Source: an uncultured Clostridia bacterium
Lineage (GTDB): Bacteria > Bacillota > Clostridia > Christensenellales > UBA1242
NCBI GenBank assembly: GCA_934746645.1
Contig: CAKVFE010000001.1
Location: 682,001-746,000 of the forward strand
Length of the DNA: 64,000 nucleotides
Reading direction: 5' to 3'
Shown here: in pieces, positions 33,553-45,100 of the stretch
Layout of the letters: every line of letters begins with the position of its first letter
How positions within the stretch are numbered: position 1 is the stretch's first letter
Made by a program: the position numbers and the translations under genes
Notes under the pieces: model-generated
Database searches by the model: none
What the model was told of the DNA's origin: nothing
The model's input: the letters and a program-made list of their open reading frames with translations, nothing else

Positions 33553-35934
33553 ATGAGAATTTCGATTAATTGGATTAAAGATTATGTAGATTTAAGTAGT
33601 ATAGAAACAAGCGAACTTATTAAGCGTTTTAATCTTGCAACTGCTGAGATTGAAGATGTATACAATATGGGTGAAAAGACCAATAAAGTAGTGCTTGCAA
33701 AAATATTGGAAGTAGCCAATCATCCTAATAGTGACCACTTACATATTTTAAAAGTAGATGATGGTAGCCCAGAACCTGTACAAGTAGTATGTGGTGCACC
33801 TAATGTAAGAGTAGGTATGGTTACTGCTTTTGCACAAGTTGGTGGTATGGTTAATGGGTTCAAAATTGGCAAAGCAAAGTTGGTAGGCGTAGAAAGTTTT
33901 GGTATGTGTTGTAGCGAAACCGAACTAGGTATCGGCAGTGACAATAGTGGTATTATGGATATCACAACAGACTTACCAATGGGTACAAGTATTAAAGATG
34001 TATACCCAATAGATGATGTGGTATTTGAGATTGACAACAAGTCACTTACCAATCGTCCAGACTTATGGGGACACTATGGTATTGCTAGAGAATTTGCTGC
34101 AATATTTAATAGAAAATTAAAAGTATTAGATGTAGAAGATTTAAGACAATATGACGATTTGAAGCCAATTAACATTAATGTTGAGAGCAAAAATTGTTAT
34201 AGATATAGTGCCATAACTGTAGACAATGTCAATGAAAAGCGTAGCCCAATGTATATGAAGATAAGACTTAACTATTGTGGTATGCGTGATATCAATTTGC
34301 TTGCAGATATGACCAACTATTTAATGCTAGAGTTGGGACAACCAATGCACGCATTTGACAATGCTATTGTTAAGGGTATCAATGTTATAGAACCAACTAA
34401 AGAGATAGAAATGGAAACTCTAGAACACGAAACACATAAGATTGCTCCTAACACTATTGTTATTTGTGATGAAAATAAAGAACCTGTTGCTATAGCTGGT
34501 ATCAAAGGTGGATTAAAGAGTGGTATTACAGACAACACTAATTCATTACTTTTGGAAAGTGCAGTATTTGATGCTGTTGCAATAAGAAAAGCTGTAAAGA
34601 AGATAGGTTTAGCAACTGATGCGTCAGTTAGATATGAAAAATCTTTAGACCCAGAAACAACACCTGTAGCAATTGCAAGATTGTTGCATATTTTAAGAAG
34701 TATTGATGGCGGAATTAAAGTAACAAGTAGTTTAAGTGATGTGTACAATTTCCATTATCCAAAGCACGAGATAAAAGTTACTTATGATTTCTTAAACCGT
34801 AGAAGTGGAGTTGAGTTACCACACAAAAAAGTTGATAGTATTCTTACAAGTCTAGGATTTGATATCACAACTACTGATACTGAGATAGATGTAAAAGTTC
34901 CTTCTTGGCGTGGTACAAAAGATGTTTCTATAAAAGAAGATTTGGTTGAAGAAGTATTAAGAATGTACGGATACGACAATATCGTACCACAAAGTATGAA
35001 ATTTGATTTGGTCCCTGTAGAACAAATTAAAGAACATACTCTAGAATATAAAGTAAAAAGATTATTGGCTGAAAAATATGGCGTAAGTGAAGTACATTCA
35101 CATATTTGGAATTTTAAAGATTTTAATACTTCACACCATATTGAATCAGAAGTATATTTGAGTTTGTTGGATAGTTCCAACTCAGGTCAAAGTGGTATTA
35201 GAAGTAAGCTTGTTCCAACACTTTTAAGATTTGTTGATGACAACAAAAACAATTTTGAAGATGTTAGAATGTGCGAAATAGGTAGAGTAGTTAGTGGATT
35301 GGACAACAACAATTTGGCTATCGAAAATCATATTCTTGCATTGGCTTTAGCAAGTACAACAAAGTCAGAAAAAGACCTTTATTTCGAGCTAAAAACAATG
35401 TTAGTCAATATATGCGAATCATTGGTTAATACAAAGATTAATTTTGTAGACAAAGCAAAATCTAACTATTATCACCCAATCAATAGTACAGGTATTGCAC
35501 TAAGCGATGGTAGTGTAATTGGCGAAATGGGTATTGCTCATCCACAAGTTAAAAATGACATTTGTCCAAAACACAATTTGGTAATGTTGGAACTTGATTT
35601 TGAAAAATTGTGTAATGCAGAAACAATTAAGTATGAAAGAACTAAAGTAAGTAAATATCAAAGTGTAGACTTAGACTTTACATTCCTAGTTCCTAATACA
35701 GTAAACTATGCACAATTGGAAAACATTATTAGTTCATTTAAGACAAAACTTATGATGACTTATAGTCTAAAAGATATCTATGAAAACAAACTTATTATGA
35801 CTAATGCAAAGAGCTATACATTCAATTTTGTTATAGGTTCTATGGACAGAACTTTAGAAGCAAAAGATATAGAAAAATTCTCAAATAATCTAATTAGACA
35901 TTTTGCAGAAAATGGCATTAATCTAAAAGCTTAA
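33553..35934 (+). CDS. pheT: phenylalanine--tRNA ligase beta subunit
   Basis: The 793-residue subunit has the full bacterial order: EMAP/tRNA-binding-like domain (about 40-150; HPNSDHLHILKVDDG, CGAPNVR), B3/B4 editing domain (about 205-380), B5 domain (about 400-475), core, and C-terminal anticodon-binding FDX-ACB domain (about 700-793). The length is normal. It proofreads mischarged Tyr-tRNA-Phe and binds the tRNA. AAGGAG lies 8 bases before the ATG. Confidence 0.97.
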   Translation: MRISINWIKDYVDLSSIETSELIKRFNLATAEIEDVYNMGEKTNKVVLAKILEVANHPNSDHLHILKVDDGSPEPVQVVCGAPNVRVGMVTAFAQVGGMVNGFKIGKAKLVGVESFGMCCSETELGIGSDNSGIMDITTDLPMGTSIKDVYPIDDVVFEIDNKSLTNRPDLWGHYGIAREFAAIFNRKLKVLDVEDLRQYDDLKPININVESKNCYRYSAITVDNVNEKRSPMYMKIRLNYCGMRDINLLADMTNYLMLELGQPMHAFDNAIVKGINVIEPTKEIEMETLEHETHKIAPNTIVICDENKEPVAIAGIKGGLKSGITDNTNSLLLESAVFDAVAIRKAVKKIGLATDASVRYEKSLDPETTPVAIARLLHILRSIDGGIKVTSSLSDVYNFHYPKHEIKVTYDFLNRRSGVELPHKKVDSILTSLGFDITTTDTEIDVKVPSWRGTKDVSIKEDLVEEVLRMYGYDNIVPQSMKFDLVPVEQIKEHTLEYKVKRLLAEKYGVSEVHSHIWNFKDFNTSHHIESEVYLSLLDSSNSGQSGIRSKLVPTLLRFVDDNKNNFEDVRMCEIGRVVSGLDNNNLAIENHILALALASTTKSEKDLYFELKTMLVNICESLVNTKINFVDKAKSNYYHPINSTGIALSDGSVIGEMGIAHPQVKNDICPKHNLVMLELDFEKLCNAETIKYERTKVSKYQSVDLDFTFLVPNTVNYAQLENIISSFKTKLMMTYSLKDIYENKLIMTNAKSYTFNFVIGSMDRTLEAKDIEKFSNNLIRHFAENGINLKA

Positions 35935-35950
35935 TAAAAATACAAAACAT

Positions 35951-35986
35951 AAAGAACGATAACCAATATTTATCGTTCTTTTTTTG
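35951..35986 (+). terminator. terminator after pheST
   Basis: AAAGAACGATAA pairs with TTATCGTTCTTT around CCAATAT, followed by T residues. Confidence 0.9.
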
Positions 35987-36143
35987 TTGTTTATTACATA
36001 AAAAGGCACAATTTTAGGAAAAATATTTTTAATTAATATAATTAATTAAATAATATAAGATACTAATTTGTTTTGTTGTTTTGACAAATTTTGCTACAAT
36101 ATGTGTAGAATGTTCAAATTTTAACAATTTAAGTGGTGATATT

Positions 36144-39100
36144 ATGATTAGTAAAAAAGTAAAAACATTGGCAATTTTAATAATAGGAGTGTTATCCAGC
36201 GTATTTTTCGTTGGGTGTTCTTGCTCTAAAAAAGATATAAAACCTACTGGTATCACGGTAGATGTTACCGAGCACAGTATGTATGTGGGAGATACTATTG
36301 ATATCAACTACAGCATTTTACCTGTCGACACGACTAAGCATACAGTCAATGTTACAGTTAGTAAGCTAGATGTTGTATCTTTCAATACTACAACATTTGA
36401 TGGTATTACTGGTAAACTTACTGTGACAGCTGCCAATGTCGATAAAGAAGGCGTGGTAGTAACACTTACTATTGCTGGTACTAATTTAAAAGCAACCACC
36501 AACATCAAGGTTTTGCCTGACCCAATCAAATTGGGTACACCACTAATTGTAGGATATAGCAACGCAAGAGATGCTATCTCATTTAAAAATGTAGTTGGTA
36601 CTAAAAAATATTTAATTAATATTGACGGTACTGAATACGAATATGAAGACCCAACAGATACTGCTACTGAGCATTATGTTACATTTGATTTGTTTAATGC
36701 AGATGTTCCACTTGATTACGACACACAACATATATTCAAAGTTAAAGCTGTAGGTGATGGCGTAGATTATGTTGATGGCGAATATAGTGAAGAATACAAA
36801 TTCTTAAAATATTCACCAATAACCAATTTGCAATTCAACAATGGTGAGTTTACTTGGGACGCTCACGAATTGACATCATTGTATGCAATAAAAATTAATG
36901 GTGTAGAACAAACAGTTATGGCATCTACCAATAGTTATATTCTTAACCCAAATGATGCAGGTGAATATAAAGTAGAGATTGCTGCTACAACCAACAAACT
37001 TTATGATAATGACGACAATATGTGCAGATTGATATCTTCCAACTTTAGTGAAGAATATGTAGTGTACAAGTTGGGTACTCCAGCACTTGCACTTAACAAT
37101 CTAAACGAAGTCAATAATACAATAACTAATACAATTATTGAGTTCCCAGCTATTTCGGGTGCGACTGGATATAAAGTTACTGTTAGTCCAGCAGTTAACG
37201 AACAAACCGAATTTATTATAAACACCAATGCGATTGAAATTGATGATAACTATATCGCTGGTACAAAATATACAATGACTGTTACACCATTGGGAGATGT
37301 ATCCAATACTATAAGTGGTGGAACAGGAAGTATTCAATTTACAAAAATTGCTAAAGTAACCAATACAGATATTACCAACAATGTTTTGACATTTGATGGT
37401 ATTACTGAAGCAAGCAAATATGCAATTATTGTTAGATCTGACAATGATTGCAAGTACATACTTACAACTTCAACAACAGTAGACTTGGCTGAGAGTCTAA
37501 GCGTTGTTGGTACATACACAATTACTATTAGAGCTATTGGTACAATTACTGATGTTATCAATATGGCTAATGGCGAAGTATTAGTAACCAGTCATACATT
37601 TACCAAACTTGGCAATACCCAAATAGAAACTGTTAGAAACAACGGATATATTACTTGGGATACAGTTGATGGTTGTGTAGGTTATAATATTTTCTTAGAT
37701 GACACTTATCTTACAAGAGTAACTGAAAACAATTATACATTGCCAACAGGTTCTTTAAGTGCTGGCAAACATACGATAAAGATTGTTGCAGTTGGTGATG
37801 GTGTCAATAGTATTACAAGTGGTAAATCCAATGCTAGCGAATACGAATTTTTCAAACTTGAAAAACCAACCAATTTGGCAGTAGCAGATGATACACTTAC
37901 TTTTGACAATACAACCAATGCAGTCAATTATAGTGTAAAGATCAACAATGGTAGTTATAGACTTATCGGTAAATCAGAAACTACTCAAAGTTATAAAATT
38001 GATAGAGATATTATCGGTGGGGATAATACAATATTTGTTATCGCTGAAGGAGATAATGTAAAATACATTAGTTCTGATCCGTCAAATATTGTCGTTCCTA
38101 GATTGCAAGCTCCAACCAATATCCGTATTGAAAATGGTAATTTGGTTTGGGACAAAATTGAAGGATATACATACAAAATATATATCGGCGAAGACCAAGA
38201 AGTTTTGACAACTGAAAACAATGTTATTACCAATCTACTTGTTGTTAGTGGACAACAAACAGTTAAGATTAAGGCAATACTTGTTGGTGGAAGTTATTTA
38301 AGTAGTGATTATGCTACAAAAACAATAGTTAAACTTGAAAGTGTAGATAGTGAAAGTATCAAAACCGAATGTTTTGCTGTAGACAATGAAAAGTCTAATT
38401 ATAGATTGGTTTGGAATCCAGTTGAAAATGCTGTAAGTTATAGCATCAATATTACTGGTGTTAATAATGCTGAAAGTGTATTTAATTACAACAATATCAC
38501 AACAACATTCTACAATTTGCCAGAAGCATATTCTGCAGATAAATACAATGTTACTATTACAGCTGTAGGCAATACAGAAAGTACAAATATCGGATATATC
38601 AATGCAACTCCAACAAGTTTTGCATTTACAAAATTGTCAAAACCTACTGACTTAGCAGTAGTTAATGGAGTTTTGACTTGGAAAGCTCCAGCTGGAGTTA
38701 TGCCAACAGGATACAAACTTGGTATTAAATATGGCGAAAATGAAGAAACATTTGTAGATGTAACACTTAATACAAGTTATACATTTGATTTAAGTTCTTA
38801 TGGATTAGAAGAAATTGTAGTTCGTATTAGATCTTTAGGCAACAATGTTAATATGGTAACTGGTGAATATTGCACACCAATTACATTTAGTCGTAACACA
38901 GCAATAACTAACTTTAAGATTCTTAATGGTGTTATTACTTGGGACAAACCTGAGGAAGGCAACTTTACTTACTTAGTGTACGGAACAACCACTCCAGACA
39001 TTGAGAGTAGTTATAGCTTGTTAAAAACAAAAATATATGCAAAAGAAAATACATATTATTGCGAACTAACTGATATTGAAGATAGTGTTCAATATTCTAT

Positions 39101-42100
39101 TAAAGTTGTTGTTACTTCAAGTGGTAGTCTTGATAGTCAAGCTTCTTCTATCTTAAAAGTAACAAAGCTTCCTCCAGTTAGTGGCTTTAAAATGGTAAAT
39201 AGACAATTTGTTTGGGACGCAAGTGCTAATGCAACTGGATATATTTTAGATGACGGCTCAGGCAATAACAAGACAACAACTAATACAACATTGAGTTTTG
39301 ACGAATTTGCAAAAACAGGTGCTGGTAAACATAACTTTTACATTTGTGCTGTTGGTACAGCTGAAAATGAAACTGAAGGTTTTATTAATGGCGAATTAAG
39401 TGCTAATAAGTTGGTTATTACTATACTTAAAGTTGCAAAGCGTGTTGAAGTAAAAGATAACAAACTAATTATTACAAAAGAAAATGATGGTGTTGTTAAG
39501 TATCGTGTAGAAATATTTGATGGTAAAGAAGACGGCGAATATTTTGCTTTAGATATTACAGTTGAACCAGATGAAGATGTTATTACTATAGATTTTAGCG
39601 AGATAGAATTTAGTGCTGGTACATATACAATAGAAGTATTTAGTATCGGCAATGGTGGAGATATTATTGATAGTACTTCTTCATACAAACTTGAAGGTAT
39701 AACAAAGATTGATGAGTCATCATTGGGACTAACTATTGTAGATGGTATATTGCAATGGGATATTGATGACAACAAAACTTATGATTTGTATATTGACGAT
39801 ATCTTAGAAGAAAGATACAAAGGACTTACAGGACATATCGCAGATTTAAGTGGTATGACTAAGTCAGTTACTCATAAAGTCCAATTGGTAGCACATAGTG
39901 ATGGTATGATTAGTAGCAATAAAGCAACTATTATGGTTATCAAATTGCCAGATGTTACCAACTTTAAACTAACTCAAACAAGTTTAGATAACTATACAGG
40001 CGAAGCTTCTTATAGTTTTGCTTGGGATTCATTTGGAGAAAGATTTAGTGGAAACACTGCAATGTTCTATTTTGAAATCACTCCAGAACCAGAGATTCAA
40101 CCATTTAATGGCAAAACAGAAAATGGTGCAATAATAGCATTACCATTTAACTATAGTGGATTAGATGCAGGCGAATATGTATTTAATATTCAAGCAAAAG
40201 GTCGCAACAGCAAGACCGAATCTAGTGGATTTGCATTTGGTTTTGTCAATGGTGATAAATTGGCTAATCCAATTACTGTAACAGTTTTAGATAAATTGGA
40301 ATTTGTAAGTTATAATAGAGAAACAAATAAAGTAACTATTACTAACACCAACACAAAAGCATCTTATATAAAAATTGCTTACGAATATAGAAATGCTGAA
40401 GACCAATCTCAAAACAAATTTGTTCATACAACTACAATCAATGCCAATTCAACCGAATTTGTATTAGATTATCCAGCTGATATGGACGCAGGCTTCTATA
40501 GAGTTTACTTTAACCCAATAGGAGATATTGACAACAATATTCTTAATACTTCAACAGTAAGCTATTATGATATTCAAATTTTGAGTCAAGTAACTAACAT
40601 AAGAGTTAATAATGGATATTTAAACTGGACTCATACTGGTGATGAAGATACAAGATATCAAATTTATGTTGATGGTGTATTAATTACTTATACCACTATG
40701 GAACCTGACCCTGATGATGCAGAAGCTCCAGAAATTGAAGTAACACATACATCATTTAAAGATCCAGCAGAAGCTCGAATCGTTAATGAAAAAATACAAG
40801 ATAATTTGACACATACAATAACCATTAAAGCAATAAAAGAAAATTGTATAGATAGCAAGTTCTCTAATGCTTTAAAATGTGCAAGATTGGATACAATCAA
40901 TGACGCCAATATTAAAAATTCTAAATTATACTGGACATCAGTTGCAAATGCTGAAGGATATATAATTAAATTGTCCAATGGCGATATGGCTACTATATTT
41001 GGAGAAAGTTATAACCCAGACTATGATGGTATATTTGTTAGTGGAATTAATGCTGGTGTAGAAGGTTATGGATTACCAAGCAATATGCCTAGTGGAAGCT
41101 ACGGATTCTATGTAGTTGCTTTAGGTACAACTGGTAATGACGATGTTCCTGAAGGACTTGTATATTTGACAGGTGGACAAGGAAATATTGCTAGTGCAAC
41201 AGTGTTAACCAATACTGAAAAATTGTATTTGGATAAAGGTATCATTAATTGGGTATCAGTTCCTAATGCAGTTAATTACAAATTTGAAATTGCTAAAGGC
41301 GAAGAAATAACTGCGGATACAAACTCATCAAGTTTCTTCACATCTGGTATTACAAGAGTAAGTTTAGAAGCTGAAAGATATGAAAGCGGAGTATTCTATG
41401 TAGTTAGAGTATGGGCTATAGGTAATGGAACAACAACATTGAATAGTAGTACTATTGATGTTGTAGAAATGAAAGTCTATAAAGCCCCAAAACCAACTAA
41501 TTTTAAAGTTGTAGATGGATTTATTAGTTGGGAAGTTCCATTTGGGGATAGTTATATTAAGTACTTAAATGGTGGAAGTACATTAGATGATACAGCAAAA
41601 TCTAGTCTATTAAATGCAGCAAAATCTGATGATACAGTGCTAAGTTCTAACATAGCATTCTATAAAACATTAGAAGTTACAATAAACGATAAAGTTTATA
41701 GTAATCAAACTGTATATTCAATTGAACAAACACAGAATGGCTTAAGATATTCTTATGATTTCAACTTTACAAAATTATACAATCCATATACTGTAAAAAT
41801 AAGATTTATAGGTACTTCAACGGTTGGTTATGCACAACCTGACAATCCAGATCAAGGTGGAGATACTGGAGATGATAATGTGTTAGAGTATTCTACCAAC
41901 TTGTCATACAAAACAAAATTGTTTGCAGATGAAGGTGAAGTGGTAGATCCAGGTACAGATCCAGGTGGAGAAGAACCACCACAAGATCAAGGTTCGTTTA
42001 TAAATGATGAGATAAATGTTGTTAGTGGTAATTATTCGCAAGAAATTACTGGTTACAAACTATCTAGTCCTCAGACTCCAATTGTTGGTATTAAAACAAT

Positions 42101-45100
42101 GGTTGAAAACGATTGCTTGTACTTTACAAAAGTAGAAGCAACAGGATTTGAAGAACGCTATTTGATTTCAGTTGTGGATACAACTGGTGAACTTCAAGAT
42201 ATAGAAGGATTGGAGATAAATTCTAACAACATAGATACATATAAATATAGCTCTTCTGTATATAGAGTTCCAGTACAAGATATATTGGAAAAAGTTCCAG
42301 AATCAGCTGTGTATGGCCGTATATTTAGATTAAATGTAAGAGCTATGGGTACAAAAGATTCTTCAGATTCAAGTGTTGTCAATATTTGCTTTACAAGTGG
42401 ATATGATCATACTTGTGAAGTTGAAAGATTAAAAAGACCAGATATTCAAATATTCAATGGAACATTGTCTGTTAGTGATGTCGCTACAGCTGTTAAACAA
42501 CAAATTCGTATTTGGAGCACTTCTTTAGGTTTAACATTTGATAGCAACTTTGATAGTGATACCAATAGAGCTAATGGCAAATATGCTAAAGAAATTATTA
42601 TTGATCAATCATTTGATGAAAGCAACATACATTTCCCTTATGTAAGTAGAGAAAATGAATATATTATGTATTCTTTAATTGATAATCCATATTTCCCTCA
42701 AGGTGAGTACTATGTAACAAGTAAAGCTATCGGTAATGGTATTGACAAAATATCATCTTCCGAAAGTGAAATGTTTGAGATTATTAAGAGAAGTAAAGTA
42801 GTTAATGCAACTATTGATGGTGGATTATTTAGATGGGATCATTTAAAAGAAACACATAATGGTACTGTTAGCGAAGTATCACGATATCAAATAACTATTA
42901 TTCAATATATTGAAGGTATAACAAATGAAGAAACTGGAGAGTTAGAACCTCAGGCAACTACAACCAAAATTATTGAAGCAACTCCATATCTTGATGAAGC
43001 TAAACAATATTGCTATTACGATTTAGATTCACTTCGTTTCCCTGCTTCTTATGCAAATGGTACTTGCTTGTATTCTATTAAAGTAAGTGCAATGGGTGCA
43101 GTTAATACAGTTGAAGATGCATCTGATGCACACTATGTAAGTGGTGACTCAACAACTTCTGGTAGATATAAGAGATTGTTGCCTCCACAAGAAGTCCAAA
43201 TGGTTAATGGTAGACTAACTTGGAAAGAAGTTGAAGGTGCTGTTAGATATGAAGTATTTAAACTTAATGCTGATGGCGAAGAAGAAGACTTTGGTGGTTA
43301 TGCTATCGTTAAAGGCGATGAAGGATATAGACAACTATACTTTGATGGTAGTGAGTTTGATGCTGGAGATGCACAATTCAATATCCGTATTAGAGCAATA
43401 CCAGGTAGTTTGACTACAACTTATTTGAATGGCGAATTCTGTGTAGATATTTGTGCTAAGAAATTAGATATGCCTGATTTAAGAGTAGAAAAAGGTGTAG
43501 TTAAATGGAATACTACAGATTTAAGTTATGAAAAGAGTACTGGTATCAACATTAAAGTTGTTAAACTAACAGATAGTTTGACAGATGATTATGTTGTATA
43601 TGAAAATGCTAACTTAGCATTTGATGATTCATTGACCGTAAATGGATATGACATCTTAAATTCACTTGTTGATGGCTCTAAATTACCAAGTGGATATTAT
43701 CGTATAGAAATAGGATTCTTAGGCTCTAATGGTTATGTTACCGAACCTGATGGGGATGGTACAGAAACTCAAAATATTTCTACTTATGCTGATGGAGATG
43801 GCGAAACAGATCCTGACAATCCAGATCAACCTACTGAGCCTACTGATCCAGATAATCCAGATCAGCCACAAGATCCAAACAATCCAGGTGAAGATGGAAC
43901 AATCAAATATTGCTGGTTTAACTCAGATATAAAGAAAATGGTTGTTAAAAAATATGACGACCCAATTGCAGATTTGTATATCGGTGGTGATGTTGAAAAT
44001 CCAAGCAACTACATTTCTGTAGAACTTGATCCAACTGCAGTTTATTATCAATTTACAGCTATTAAATATGCTAGTGATAATACAACAATAGTTAAAAAAT
44101 ATGCATTTGAAGCATTTGATATCAATACAACTTCTTCACAATATTGTTCAATTTATCGTGACCCAACATTAAATAAGAGTTTTGTATTATTTAATTTGGA
44201 AGCAGTTAGTGCTGTAGATGACCCTAACGCACAATATACATTTGGACAAGAGTTTACAATCTATTGTCAAGCATATGGTTATGATAGAAGTGCTGATTAT
44301 ACAGATGGTACAATTTATAGTATTAGTAACCATTCTAACTATGTTGCTGTCGAAGTTCCAGTAACTCCAACTGATTTGTCAGTTAATACAAGTACTGGTG
44401 TTATTAGTTGGAAAAATAAATCTAACAATACAATGACAAAAGTAAAAGTTTACTACAATGGTAGTGAAACTCCAGAGTATTATAGTGTTGAAAAAGGTGT
44501 TAACACTTGCAAGCTAAGAACTATTGGTTCATTTAGCGTAAGCGTTTCTAGTTATATTACATCAGTTAATGGCGAAACAATGTATTCGGTATATTCTGAT
44601 GTACAAACAGGAACATTTAATATCTTCAATAGTGGTAGTGGTACTGAGGCAGATCCATATATCATAACCGAATCTAAACACTTAATTAATATTGATTATT
44701 ATCTAGAAAGTTACTACAAACTAGACAATAACATTACTATGAGAAGTACCGAAATGCAATATATAACTAATTATGTTATAGGTAGAGAAGGTCAAGAGTT
44801 TACAGGTACTCTTGATGGTGCAGGATATTCTATTAAAGGTATATACTTTGCATACAATTCTCCAAGTGTTGCATTTATTAATACTATTGGTACAACTGGT
44901 GTTGTTAAGAATATAAATATTGGTATTAAGACCAACACAAGTAGCAATTATCAAGCTACAACATTCGCAGGTATTACTATCACCAATAAAGGAACTATTG
45001 ACGGTGTAACAACATTGGCATATTCAAATTCTTCAAATGGTGATGGCGAAATTAAGTATATGGCTAAAGCCAACCAAAGTATTGCTGGTATAGCTTATAC

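Noticed and set aside
36081..36100. TTGACA (36081) with TACAAT (36095) as promoter of the giant lipoprotein
   Set aside because: The two boxes are only 8 bases apart, so they cannot be used together. TACAAT with its TG extension may still act alone.
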